From NCBI RefSeq assembly GCF_003315135.1, contig NZ_QNRK01000018.1, positions 80,166 through 144,165 of the forward strand: 64,000 nt of DNA. The letters run 5' to 3'. The notes beneath the pieces were generated by a model. The model saw only the letters and a program-made list of their open reading frames with translations. It searched no databases and was not told where the DNA came from. The translations under genes and the position numbers were made by a program. Positions 26,642-36,348 of this stretch are shown piece by piece. Source of the DNA: Roseiarcus fermentans. Its GTDB lineage: Bacteria > Pseudomonadota > Alphaproteobacteria > Rhizobiales > Beijerinckiaceae. Position 1 is the stretch's first letter. Each line of letters begins with the position of its first letter.

Positions 26642-26743
26642 TCATCGCCCGACGCGCCGTCTGCGCGAGCCCTTCACGATCTCGCGAGCGGCGTTGCGGC
26701 CCGGCAGGCCGCTGACCCCGCCGCCGGGGTGGGTCGACGAGCC
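26642..26743 (-). pseudogene. C-terminal scar of a phytoene-dehydrogenase-type FAD oxidoreductase
   Basis: On the minus strand 33 codons followed by a stop read GSSTHPGGGVSGLPG then RNAAREIVKG. This is the highly conserved FAD-binding C-terminus of phytoene dehydrogenase and related COG1233 oxidoreductases. Upstream the frame dissolves into unrelated arginine-rich sequence with no recognisable remainder, so only the tail of a former gene is left. Confidence 0.6.
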
Positions 26744-26932
26744 GGAACGCCGTCGCCGAGACAGGCCGCTGCGACCAGCCCATTGTCGCCGCCGCCCACG
26801 AGCCGTCGGCGGCTTCGCCCTCCCGGCGGCGCGCGACGACCGGTCGCATTAGCGAGGGCGCTGTTTCGTGGTCTGGTCGCGCAAAGGCGCCGCGCCGCGG
26901 TCGGCGCCCGCAAGCCACAACGAGGGGCGGCG
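26744..26932. other. Gene-free remainder between scar and LRR gene
   Basis: High-GC sequence without a recognisable gene. Together with the scar it makes up the 360-base gap between the MFS exporter and the LRR gene, and it probably includes eroded parts of the lost oxidoreductase gene as well as the LRR gene promoter. Confidence 0.4.
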
Positions 26933-27364
26933 ATGTCGGGTCTCACTCTCACCAAAGACGTACTCACGGACTTCGGATATACGATACGGAGCGAAGTCGT
27001 CGATCTTTCCAGCCAGAACATCGGCGACATCGCGATCAACGCGTTCGAGGATCACGAGCAGCTGACGAAGATCAACCTGTCGGGCAACCAGATCGAGTTC
27101 ATTCCGCTCGGCGCCTTCAGCCAGAACGCCAAGCTGACGGACCTGTCGCTCGCCAACAACAAGCTGCGCGCGTTCCACGCCGACGTGCTGAACGGCGCCG
27201 TCGGCCTCGAGACCCTCGATCTGTCCGGCAACCCGCTCGAAAGCTTCGACGTCTCGCTGACCGAGACGCTGTGCCTGCAGAGCCTGAACCTGGACAACAC
27301 CGGCGTCGCCGCCCACGTCCAGCTCAAGCGCGTCGGCCGCTGCCTGCGCGCGACGTGGGTGTAA
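26933..27364 (+). CDS. Small leucine-rich repeat protein
   Basis: The 143-residue product is nearly all leucine-rich repeats. Successive units contain VVDLSSQNIGDIAINAF, LTKINLSGNQIEFIPLGAF, LTDLSLANNKLRAF, LETLDLSGNPLESF and LQSLNLDNTGV, spaced about 23-24 residues, so about five repeats without separate capping domains. There is no signal peptide or membrane anchor, so it should be cytoplasmic unless exported by a special route. LRR folds bind proteins; the partner is unknown. GAGGGG lies six bases before the ATG. It is convergent with the aldehyde dehydrogenase gene. Confidence 0.8.
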   Translation: MSGLTLTKDVLTDFGYTIRSEVVDLSSQNIGDIAINAFEDHEQLTKINLSGNQIEFIPLGAFSQNAKLTDLSLANNKLRAFHADVLNGAVGLETLDLSGNPLESFDVSLTETLCLQSLNLDNTGVAAHVQLKRVGRCLRATWV

Positions 27365-27431
27365 AGCGCGCGCGACCGACCGAGGGCGCCCGGGGCGCGG
27401 CGAGACGCCGCCGCTCGCGCGGCGCCTGGCC

Positions 27432-28934
27432 TCACACGTCGAACCGGACCCCTTGCGCGAGCGGCAGGCTGGCCGAATAGTTCACCGTGCTGGTCTGGCG
27501 GCGCATATAGTTCTTCCAGGCGTCCGAGCCGCTCTCGCGCCCGCCGCCCGTCTCCTTTTCCCCGCCGAAGGCGCCGCCGATCTCCGCGCCCGAGGGGCCG
27601 ATGTTGACGTTGGCGATGCCGCAGTCGGAACCGGCCGCCGAGAGAAACGTCTCGGCCTCGCGCAGGTCGAGGGTGAAGATGCAGGACGAGAGCCCCTGGG
27701 GAACGTCGTTCTGCAGCCCGATCGCCTCCTCGAGCGTGTCGTAGCCGAGGGTGTAGAGGATCGGCGCGAAGGTCTCCTCGCGCACGACCCCGCCCTGTCC
27801 CGGCATCTCGACGATCGCCGGCTTCACGTAGGCGCCACCGTCCGGAACCCCCGTGACGACCGCCCCGCCGCCGTGGACGCGCCCGCCCTCGGCCTCGGCG
27901 CGGGCGAGCGCGGCGCCCATGCGCTCGCGCGCGGCGGGATCGATCAGCGGTCCGACCAGCGTCTTCGGGTCGCGCGGATCGCCGATCGCCAAGCTCGAAT
28001 AGGCCTTGACGAGCCGGCGGGTCAGATCGGCGCGGATCGAGCGGTGAACGATCAGCCGGCGGAGCGAGGTGCAGCGCTGCCCGGCGGTGCCGACGGCCGA
28101 GAACAGGATCGCCCGCACCGCCATGTCGAGGTCGGCGGACGGGGCGACGATCATGGCGTTGTTGCCGCCGAGTTCGAGAAGGGCGCGGCCGAAGCGCTCG
28201 GCGACCCTGGGGCCGACGACGGCGCCCATCCGGGTCGAGCCGGTCGCCGAGACGATTGCGATGTCCTTCGAGGCGACCAGCGCCTCGCCGATCGCAGCCC
28301 CCCCGATCACGATCTGCGCCAGCCCCTGCGGCGCGTCGGGGCCGAAGCGTTTCAGCGCCCGCTCCAGAACCGCCATTGCCGCCAGCGCGCTCGAGGGGGT
28401 CTTCTCCGACGGCTTCCAGATCACAGGATCGCCGCAGACGAGCGCCAGCGCCGCATTCCATGCCCACACCGCCACCGGGAAGTTGAACGCCGAGATCACC
28501 GCGCAGGGGCCGAGCGGCTGCCAGGTCTCCACCATGCGGTGGCCCGGGCGCTCGGAGGCGATGGTCAGCCCGTACAGCTGGCGCGACAGGCCGACGGCGA
28601 AATCGCAGATGTCGATCATCTCCTGAACTTCGCCCAGTCCCTCGGAGACGATCTTGCCCGCTTCCAGCGTGACCACCGCGCCGAGCGCCGCCTTGGCGGC
28701 GCGCAGCTCCTCGCCGAACAGGCGCACGAGTTCGCCGCGGCGCGGCGCCGGGACGTCGCGCCAGATGCGGAACGCGGACTTCGCTGCGGCGATCACTCGG
28801 GCCATGTCGCCGGGCGAGGTTTCGTTGACGCGCGCGATCTCCGAGCCGTCGATCGGCGAACGGACCGCGAGGGTCCCGCCGGCGAACTGCCCGCGGGACA
28901 GCCCGGCGCGTTCGAGAGTGTCATGGGCGGTCAT
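27432..28934 (-). CDS. amaB: ALDH7-family dehydrogenase (piperideine-6-carboxylate/aminoadipate semialdehyde)
   Basis: The 500-residue enzyme oxidises an aldehyde with NAD+. It has the nucleotide-binding segment SAFNFPVAVWAWN, the catalytic glutamate in LLELGGNNAM and the nucleophile in GTAGQRCTSLRR. The C-terminus RRQTSTVNYSASLPLAQG is typical of ALDH7, whose bacterial members convert L-delta1-piperideine-6-carboxylate (alpha-aminoadipate semialdehyde) to aminoadipate in lysine breakdown. Some members act on other semialdehydes, so substrate is tentative. AGAGGA precedes the ATG at 28934; the in-frame extension to 28994 lacks one. No other lysine catabolism gene is adjacent. Confidence 0.85.
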   Translation of the reverse strand: MTAHDTLERAGLSRGQFAGGTLAVRSPIDGSEIARVNETSPGDMARVIAAAKSAFRIWRDVPAPRRGELVRLFGEELRAAKAALGAVVTLEAGKIVSEGLGEVQEMIDICDFAVGLSRQLYGLTIASERPGHRMVETWQPLGPCAVISAFNFPVAVWAWNAALALVCGDPVIWKPSEKTPSSALAAMAVLERALKRFGPDAPQGLAQIVIGGAAIGEALVASKDIAIVSATGSTRMGAVVGPRVAERFGRALLELGGNNAMIVAPSADLDMAVRAILFSAVGTAGQRCTSLRRLIVHRSIRADLTRRLVKAYSSLAIGDPRDPKTLVGPLIDPAARERMGAALARAEAEGGRVHGGGAVVTGVPDGGAYVKPAIVEMPGQGGVVREETFAPILYTLGYDTLEEAIGLQNDVPQGLSSCIFTLDLREAETFLSAAGSDCGIANVNIGPSGAEIGGAFGGEKETGGGRESGSDAWKNYMRRQTSTVNYSASLPLAQGVRFDV

Positions 28935-29139
28935 GGCCGTTCCTCTTTTTCGGATCGCCGGCGTCGGTCCGGCGGGCAGCGCCCTCCATGGCAAAACGGG
29001 CCGCAGGGGAGCAAGGCCTATTTGTCGGGAGGCGCGCTTTCGTGCGACGGCGACGAGGCCGCAATTTAGCCCGATCGCGCCCGTATGTGATGAGCGGAAA
29101 CTTCATGACCGGCTTTTCCGCTCGCCGGTTTTGGGGCAT

Positions 29140-29868
29140 ATGTTGATTCATTCGAAACAACCTTCGGATTGCGAGATGGCCCGTTCGATGAATGTCTTGC
29201 TGGCTTGCGTGGCGATGCTCGCCGCCGCCGCGCTCGCCTACGTGCTGACGCCAAGCCGGCTCATGGCCCGCTCGCACGAGGCGTTCGACATCGACGCTCA
29301 CATTCCCCACGCCTTCGGCGAATGGTCGGCCCTGCCGGGGGTCCAGGCGATCAAGCCGCCGCCGGATGGTCTGGAGGCGGAAATCTACAACCAGGAAGTG
29401 TCCCGGGCATTCGTCGACAAGCAAGGGCGCGGGATCATGCTGATGATTGCTTACGGCGAGAGCCAGAGCGACCGGCTGCAATTGCACCATCCCGAGGTCT
29501 GCTACACCGCGCAGGGGTTCCGGGTGACGAACCCAGTGACGACTGCGTTCGCCTGGGACCCCTCGGGCAAGCCGATCCCGCTGACGCGGCTCGTCGCCAC
29601 CCGCGAGGGACGGACCGAGCCGATCGCCTACTGGATGCGGATCGGTTACGACGTCACCAACAGCAACTGGGCGCGCAACCGGTTGAAGCTCGAATACGGC
29701 CTGCGCGGCCTGATACCCGACGGCGCTCTGTTCCGCGTCTCCACCCTCAACGTCCCGCCGGACCGGGCGGCCGCGTTGGAGGAGAAGTTCATCCGCGATC
29801 TGCTCGGGAGCGTGCCGCCGGACACCCGCGCCTTCCTCGTCGGCGAGCCGTCGAAGGCTCTGCTGTAG
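29140..29868 (+). CDS. epsI: EpsI-family (DUF3485) exosortase-associated protein
   Basis: The product (242 residues from the ATG at 29140; ATGs at 29176 and 29188 are also possible) has an N-terminal membrane anchor (MNVLLACVAMLAAAALAYV). The DUF3485 domain follows, with the conserved LQLHHPEVCYTAQGF motif. EpsI proteins are normally fused to or adjacent to an exosortase (XrtA/B) and act in exopolysaccharide export and PEP-CTERM systems. Here no exosortase or PEP-CTERM gene is nearby, so it is an orphan. An EpsD-like lipoprotein gene lies 18 kb away at 47139. Confidence 0.8.
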   Translation: MLIHSKQPSDCEMARSMNVLLACVAMLAAAALAYVLTPSRLMARSHEAFDIDAHIPHAFGEWSALPGVQAIKPPPDGLEAEIYNQEVSRAFVDKQGRGIMLMIAYGESQSDRLQLHHPEVCYTAQGFRVTNPVTTAFAWDPSGKPIPLTRLVATREGRTEPIAYWMRIGYDVTNSNWARNRLKLEYGLRGLIPDGALFRVSTLNVPPDRAAALEEKFIRDLLGSVPPDTRAFLVGEPSKALL

Positions 29869-29965
29869 GAGTTGAACGCGCCCGTGCGCCTTCCAGCGGC
29901 GAGCAGTGATAGCGAACATACCAACTCGCCATGCGCCACTCACCCTTCGCGAATGGTTTTCTCCG

Positions 29966-31645
29966 CTATGGGCCGACCGTCGGCACTGCCTTGGCGTAGC
30001 TCAGGTCGTAGGTCTTGTTGAGCAGCGGATCGAGCCGGGTGCCTTCCGAGGCGTCGAAGATGCGCGGCCGTCCCGACGCGGTCGGCGGCAAGGCCGTCGG
30101 CGGGGCGACCGCCGCGCCGGCTTCCGCCGCGGGCTGCGGAGCGCCGAGGCCGTACTTCGCCTCGCGCGCCCTCTGGTCGGCGAGCATCCGGGGCGACATC
30201 GGGACCGAAGCGGCGGAGCCGCTGCCGTCGATCGAAGCGTCCACGTCGCCGAAGGCGTCGCCCTCGCTGGGAGCGTCGTTCACGCCCGCCACGACCGCGC
30301 CGAGGTCCTCGATCGATCGGCCGCCACCCGACTGGCCGCCGCCGAGCGAGGAGAGGGCGGTCGCCATGGCCTTGCGGCTCGCGCCGATCCTGGCCAGCCG
30401 GGCGACCACGGCCGTCTGACCGGCCTCGGCGGGCGAGATCGGGACGAGGGCCCCGAACGACGCGGGGTCGGCGGGTTCGATGCCGCCGTGAATGGCGGGC
30501 GGCGCAGTCGGCGTCGCGTCGGGGGCGAGATGGTCCTTGGCGTCCTTCTCGATCTGCCGCCAGCGCGCAACGTTCTTGAGGTGCTCCCCGAACGACTCGG
30601 CGAAGACGTGCCCACCGGTTCCGTCCGCGACGAAGAATAGGTCTTTCGTTCGGGCCGGGTTGGCGACCGCCTCGAGCGCGGCCTTGCCGGGATTCGAGAT
30701 CGGCCCTGGCGGCAGGCCGTCCACGACATAGGTGTTGTAGGGCGTCGCCTGATTGACGTCGGCGCGGGTGATTGGGCGCCCGAGCGTTCCCTTGCCGAAC
30801 ACGAGCCCGTAGACGATCGTCGGATCGGACTCGAGCCGCATGTGCTTCTGTAGCCGGTTGACGAACACGCCGGCGACGCGCGGCCGTTCGTCGGCCTTGC
30901 CGGTCTCCTTCTCCACGATCGAGGCGAGCGTCACCATTTCCCCGGGCGAGCGGATCGGCAGATCCGGCGACCTCTCCTTCCAGATCTCGTCGACGATGTG
31001 GACCTGCGCCTTCGCCATCCGGGCGATGATCGACTGCCGGGTGTCGCCGCGCTCGAAATAATAGGTGTCGGGCATCAGAGAGCCCTCGCGCGGCGTCTCC
31101 TTGATGTCGCCGACCAAAACGTCGTCGTCCCGAAGGCGCCCGACGATCTGATCGCTCGTCAGGCCTTCTGGAATGGTGATCTTGTGGCGGACGACCTTGT
31201 GCGAAGCCAACAGGCTCTCGATCTCGTTCATGCTGACGCCGGCCTTGAACTCGTACTCGCCGCGCTTGAGAGCGCTCCGGTTGCCGTCGAGCAGGGTCAG
31301 GAGCGTGAACCAAGTCGAGCTGTCGATGACCCCCGCGCGCTGGAGCTGGTCGGCGATGCTGCCGCCGTCGTCCTCGCGCACAATGTTGACGATTCGGTCG
31401 GCCGTCAGCGGGCCGGGCCGGCGCGCATCGACCATCAGCCAGGCGACGGCGCCGATGGCGATGACGGCCCCGATCAGGACAAAGGTCAGGAAGGCGCTGA
31501 GCGACGACAGCAGCGACCCGCGGGGCTTCTTCGGCTTCCTGGGTTGCGCGCGGTCGGGCTCGACCCGCGCGGGCTTGCTCGCGCGCCGGAACAGACTCGC
31601 CCTCGCCCGCGGGGGGTCGCCGCCGTTGCCTGGTGGTGCGCTCAT
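29966..31645 (-). CDS. mltG: Endolytic murein transglycosylase MltG
   Basis: MltG cuts nascent peptidoglycan glycan strands at the inner membrane and helps set their length. The 559-residue protein has a basic, proline-rich cytoplasmic N-terminus, a transmembrane segment at about 50-72, a LysM-like region, and the YceG domain. The catalytic motif ASIVEKETGK has Glu245, equivalent to E. coli Glu218. The downstream block ESDPTIVYGL and the FFVADGTGGHVF motif are present. A low-complexity tail of about 150 residues extends past the usual end, lengthening it beyond E. coli MltG (340). It is the last gene of the fab cluster, a common location. Confidence 0.93.
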   Translation of the reverse strand: MSAPPGNGGDPPRARASLFRRASKPARVEPDRAQPRKPKKPRGSLLSSLSAFLTFVLIGAVIAIGAVAWLMVDARRPGPLTADRIVNIVREDDGGSIADQLQRAGVIDSSTWFTLLTLLDGNRSALKRGEYEFKAGVSMNEIESLLASHKVVRHKITIPEGLTSDQIVGRLRDDDVLVGDIKETPREGSLMPDTYYFERGDTRQSIIARMAKAQVHIVDEIWKERSPDLPIRSPGEMVTLASIVEKETGKADERPRVAGVFVNRLQKHMRLESDPTIVYGLVFGKGTLGRPITRADVNQATPYNTYVVDGLPPGPISNPGKAALEAVANPARTKDLFFVADGTGGHVFAESFGEHLKNVARWRQIEKDAKDHLAPDATPTAPPAIHGGIEPADPASFGALVPISPAEAGQTAVVARLARIGASRKAMATALSSLGGGQSGGGRSIEDLGAVVAGVNDAPSEGDAFGDVDASIDGSGSAASVPMSPRMLADQRAREAKYGLGAPQPAAEAGAAVAPPTALPPTASGRPRIFDASEGTRLDPLLNKTYDLSYAKAVPTVGP

Positions 31646-31761
31646 GCCGACGCTCTCGTACTCTTGTGGAGCGCGCCGGGACCTTGCGTTACGCCGCGGC
31701 GCGCCGCCGCGACCTTATATGACCGCGCTGCAGGGCGAAAGTTTTGTCGGCGCCGCGCCGC

Positions 31762-33021
31762 TCACGAGGCCGCGCGGAAAACGATCGAAGCGTTGGTGCC
31801 TCCGAACCCGAACGAATTCGACAGCGCGATCTCGATCGGCCGCTTGCGCGCCGCGTGCGGCGCCAGATCGATCGCGGTCTCGACCGACGGATTGTCGAGA
31901 TTGAGCGTCGGCGGCGCGATCTGGTCCCGGATCGCCAGAACACAGAAGATCGCCTCGACTGCGCCGGCGGCGCCGAGCAGATGGCCGATCGACGATTTCG
32001 TCGACGACATCGTCGTGCGGGCGGCGGAATTGCCCAGCACCCGCTCGACGGCTCGCAATTCGATCTCGTCTCCCATCGGGGTCGAGGTGCCGTGCGCGTT
32101 GACGTAGTCGATGTCCGACGCGCTGATCCCGGCGCGCTTGATCGCAGCGGCCATCGATCGGAAGCCGCCGTCCCCGTCGGGCGACGGCGCGGTGATGTGG
32201 TAGGCGTCGCCGGACAGGCCATAGCCGATCAACTCGGCGTAGATGCGCGCCCCGCGCGCCTTGGCGTGCTCGTATTCCTCCAGCACCACACAGCCGGCGC
32301 CTTCGCCCATGACGAACCCGTCGCGATCGCGGTCGTAGGGGCGGGACGCCTGACGGGGCCGGTCGTTGAACCCGGTCGACAGCGCCTTGCAGGCCGAAAA
32401 GCCCGCCAGCGCCAGCCGGTTGACGGCGGATTCGGCGCCGCCCGCCACCATTACGTTGGCGTCTCCGAGCGCGATCAGGCGCCCGGCGTCGCCGATCGCG
32501 TGCGCGCCGGTCGAGCACGCCGTCACGACGGCATGGTTGGGTCCCTTGAGCTTGTGGGCGATCGACACCTGGCCGCCGGCGAGATTGATAAGCCGACCCG
32601 TGATGAAGAACGGCGAGATGCGGCGTGGACCCTTCTCGTGCAGCGTGACCGAGGCGTCGTAAATGCCGCCCAGGCCGCCGATTCCGGAGCCGATCAGGAC
32701 ACCGGTCTCGATCTCTTCCTCGTAGGTCTTCGGCGCCCAATCGGCGTCCCGGAGCGCCTGGGTCGCGGCGCTCATCGCGTAGACGATGAAGTCGTCGACG
32801 CGCCGCTGCTCCTTGGGGTCCATCCATTCGTCGGGGTGGAAGGCGTCGGGCGCATCGCCGCGCGGCACTTGCGCCGCGATCTGGCACGGGATGTCCGACA
32901 CTTCGATCCGCTCGACCTTGCGGGCGCCCGATTCCCCTGCAATGAGGCGACGCCAAGTCGCCTCGACGCCGCATGCCAGCGGGCTGACCATGCCAAGCCC
33001 TGTGACGACGACCCGCCTCAT
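31762..33021 (-). CDS. fabF: 3-oxoacyl-ACP synthase II (FabF)
   Basis: FabF condenses malonyl-ACP with acyl-ACP to lengthen fatty acids. The 419-residue thiolase-fold enzyme has MRRVVVTGLGMVSPL at its start, the active-site cysteine in VVTACSTGAHA (Cys169), the histidines in NAHGTSTPMGD and SIGHLLGAAG, and the C-terminal NSFGFGGTNAS loop. The ATG at 33021 gives the standard start; another ATG nine bases upstream is less likely. It lies 140 bases after acpP in the order fabD, fabG, acpP, fabF, mltG. Confidence 0.95.
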   Translation of the reverse strand: MRRVVVTGLGMVSPLACGVEATWRRLIAGESGARKVERIEVSDIPCQIAAQVPRGDAPDAFHPDEWMDPKEQRRVDDFIVYAMSAATQALRDADWAPKTYEEEIETGVLIGSGIGGLGGIYDASVTLHEKGPRRISPFFITGRLINLAGGQVSIAHKLKGPNHAVVTACSTGAHAIGDAGRLIALGDANVMVAGGAESAVNRLALAGFSACKALSTGFNDRPRQASRPYDRDRDGFVMGEGAGCVVLEEYEHAKARGARIYAELIGYGLSGDAYHITAPSPDGDGGFRSMAAAIKRAGISASDIDYVNAHGTSTPMGDEIELRAVERVLGNSAARTTMSSTKSSIGHLLGAAGAVEAIFCVLAIRDQIAPPTLNLDNPSVETAIDLAPHAARKRPIEIALSNSFGFGGTNASIVFRAAS

Positions 33022-33161
33022 GCGTTCCATCCTATGTCGCGATCGCGCTCAAAGCGCCCACGCGCGACGGGGCGACCCCAAATCGCGAAGGGCCGGACGA
33101 GACGCCGGCCCCCAAGCGCTCGAAAGAGCCCGGCGCTGTGCGCGGCGACGCCCCGTATTGC

Positions 33162-33404
33162 TTACTTGTCAGCCGAAGCCTTCTCGAGAAACTTGACCGC
33201 GTCCCCGACGGTCACGATCGTCTCGGCCTGGTCGTCCGGAATCTCGACGCCGAATTCTTCCTCGAACGCCATGACCAGTTCGACCGTATCGAGCGAGTCC
33301 GCGCCCAGATCGTCGATGAAGTTGGCGCTTTCGACGACCTTGTCGGCGTCCACGCCGAGATGTTCCACGACGATCTTCTTTACGCGCTCTGCGACATCGC
33401 TCAT
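33162..33404 (-). CDS. acpP: Acyl carrier protein
   Basis: The 80-residue acidic protein carries growing acyl chains on a phosphopantetheine attached to Ser37 in the [18 protein letters not shown] motif. Length, acidity and motif are textbook ACP. The gene has its own 276-base upstream region after fabG, consistent with a separate strong promoter, as ACP is needed in high amounts; I did not find a clear one. Confidence 0.97.
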   Translation of the reverse strand: MSDVAERVKKIVVEHLGVDADKVVESANFIDDLGADSLDTVELVMAFEEEFGVEIPDDQAETIVTVGDAVKFLEKASADK

Positions 33405-33680
33405 TGTCAACTTCCCTTGTGCGCCGGGCCCTCGCCCGCGTTGTTCATGTTCCCCGATCGACCCCCGCGAGGGGCGCCGACCGTTCGACCCTCCGCCTCG
33501 CGCAAGCTTTGTTGCGGGCGGCTCGAGTTTCTCAGCGGTAACGGTGACGCCGACGCTCGAAAACCCTCCCCGGAACGTGCTGGACGCCCGGCGACGACCG
33601 GGGTCGATAGCATATCTTTCCCGTGAAGGCGAGAGGGCCGGCGACGCTTTCCGCAACTCCGTCAGCGCCATCCAAACGTT

Positions 33681-34418
33681 TCAAATCATTGCCATTCCGC
33701 CGTTGACGTGAAGCGTTTGCCCGGTGACGTAGGCCGCCTCCGGGCTCGCGAGCCAGGCCGCCGCCGCCCCGATGTCGGCGCCGGAGCCGAGCCGCCCCAT
33801 CGGAACCGAGGCGAGGATCTGCTCCCGTTGCTTGTCACTGAGCGCGTCGGTCATGGGGCTGGCGATGAACCCAGGCGCGATGCAGTTCACCGTGATCCCG
33901 CGCGAGGCCACCTCGGCCGCCAGCGCCTTCGACATCCCGATCATGCCGGCCTTGGCGGCGGCGTAGTTGCCCTGCCCCGGATTGCCTGTGACGCCGACGA
34001 TCGAGGTGATGTTGATGATCCGGCCGAAGCGGCGCTTCATCATGCCCTTCAGCGCCGCGCGCGAAAGGCGGAACGCGGCGGTGAGGTTGATCGCCAGCAC
34101 CGTGTCCCACTCGGCGTCCTTCATCCGCATGAAGAGATTGTCGCGCGTGACCCCGGCGTTGTTGACCAGCACGTCGAGCGCGCCGAGCGCGGCTTCCGCC
34201 GCGGGGACGAGCCTTTCGACCGCGGCGGGATCGGAGAGATCGCAGGGCGTCACGTGGACGCGGTCCCCGAGTTCGGCGGCGAGCGCCTCGAGCGCCTCGC
34301 GCCGCGTCCCCGACAGCGCGACGACCGCCCCTTGCGCATGGAGCGCCCGGGCTATGGCGCCGCCGAGACCGCCCGATGCGCCGGTGACCAGCGCGGACCT
34401 GCCGGTGAGATCGAACAT
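33681..34418 (-). CDS. fabG: 3-oxoacyl-ACP reductase FabG
   Basis: FabG reduces 3-oxoacyl-ACP with NADPH. The 245-residue short-chain dehydrogenase has the TGASGGLGGAIA cofactor loop at about 12-23, NNAGVTRDN, and the catalytic Ser139, Tyr152 and Lys156 (GNYAAAKAGMIG). The C-terminus ends in GQTLHVNGGMAMI, typical of FabG over other short-chain dehydrogenases. It follows fabD by 11 bases in the same operon. Confidence 0.95.
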   Translation of the reverse strand: MFDLTGRSALVTGASGGLGGAIARALHAQGAVVALSGTRREALEALAAELGDRVHVTPCDLSDPAAVERLVPAAEAALGALDVLVNNAGVTRDNLFMRMKDAEWDTVLAINLTAAFRLSRAALKGMMKRRFGRIINITSIVGVTGNPGQGNYAAAKAGMIGMSKALAAEVASRGITVNCIAPGFIASPMTDALSDKQREQILASVPMGRLGSGADIGAAAAWLASPEAAYVTGQTLHVNGGMAMI

Positions 34419-34429
34419 GCGGGCGCCTT

Positions 34430-35401
34430 TCAATCGGGCCTGGAGCGCGTCGCCGCGACGAAGGCGGCGACGTCGGAGGGCTGACCGACGCTGATCGCCG
34501 TCGCGCCGTCGGCGATGCGCTTGACGAGACCCGCCAGCACCTTGCCCGTCCCGACCTCGATGAAGCGGGTCACGCCCTGCGCGTGCATCCAGGCGACGCT
34601 CTCGCGCCAGCGGACGGTTCCCGTCACCTGCTCCACGAGGCCGGCGCGGATCGCTTCCGGGTCCTCGACCGCCGAGGCCCGCACGTTGGCGACGAGTGGC
34701 GGCTTGGGCGCCCGGATGTCGACCGCCTTCAGCGCCGCCTGCATCGCCTCGGCGGCGGGTTTCATCAGCGCGCAGTGGAAGGGGGCGCTGACCGGCAGGA
34801 GCACGGCGCGCTTGGCCCCGGCGAGCTTGGCGAGCTCCATCGCGCGCTCGACCGCGGCCTTCGATCCCGACACGACGACCTGGCCGCCGCCGTTGTCGTT
34901 CGCCGCCTGGCAGACCGCGCCTTCGAGATAGAGGTCGCTCGCGGCCTGGGTGGAGATCGCCACGGCCGCGCCGAAGTCGAGCCCGAGCAGGGCCGCCATC
35001 GCGCCTTCGCCGACGGGAACCGCCTTCTGCATCGCTTCGCCGCGCAGGCGCAGGAGCCGCGCCGTGTCCTCGAGGGTGATCGAGCCGGCGGCGCACAACG
35101 CCGAATATTCGCCGAGCGAATGTCCGGCGACGAAGGCGGCGTCGCGCGCGATGTCGAAGCCCGCCTCGGTCTCGAGCGCCCGCAGCGCCGCGAGGCTCGC
35201 CGCCATCAGCGCCGGTTGGGCGTTCGCCGTCAGGATCAGATCGGATTCCGGCCCTTCGAACATCAGCCGTGACAGATTTTGGGACAGCGCCGCGTCGACC
35301 CGCTCGAACACCGCGCGCGCCTCCGGATAGGCCTGCGCGAGCGCCTTGCCCATGCCGACCGCCTGCGACCCCTGACCCGGAAACACCAAGGCCGTCTTCA
35401 T
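34430..35401 (-). CDS. fabD: Malonyl-CoA:ACP transacylase FabD
   Basis: FabD loads malonyl groups from CoA onto ACP. The 323-residue product begins KTALVFPGQGSQ. It has the nucleophile elbow GHSLGEYSAL (Ser95), the catalytic histidine in PVSAPFHCALMKPA, and the QVTGTVRWRESV block. The start at 35401 removes an 18-residue in-frame extension that is not conserved in the family. It opens the fabD-fabG-acpP-fabF-mltG cluster. Confidence 0.95.
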   Translation of the reverse strand: MKTALVFPGQGSQAVGMGKALAQAYPEARAVFERVDAALSQNLSRLMFEGPESDLILTANAQPALMAASLAALRALETEAGFDIARDAAFVAGHSLGEYSALCAAGSITLEDTARLLRLRGEAMQKAVPVGEGAMAALLGLDFGAAVAISTQAASDLYLEGAVCQAANDNGGGQVVVSGSKAAVERAMELAKLAGAKRAVLLPVSAPFHCALMKPAAEAMQAALKAVDIRAPKPPLVANVRASAVEDPEAIRAGLVEQVTGTVRWRESVAWMHAQGVTRFIEVGTGKVLAGLVKRIADGATAISVGQPSDVAAFVAATRSRPD

Positions 35402-36262
<861 letters not shown>

Positions 36263-36348
36263 GGCTCCAAAGGGCGAATTTTCGAGGGCTACCCGCCGCG
36301 GACGGTGGCGGGCGGAACAACGACTTCAATCGTAAGGAAAGGGTAATC

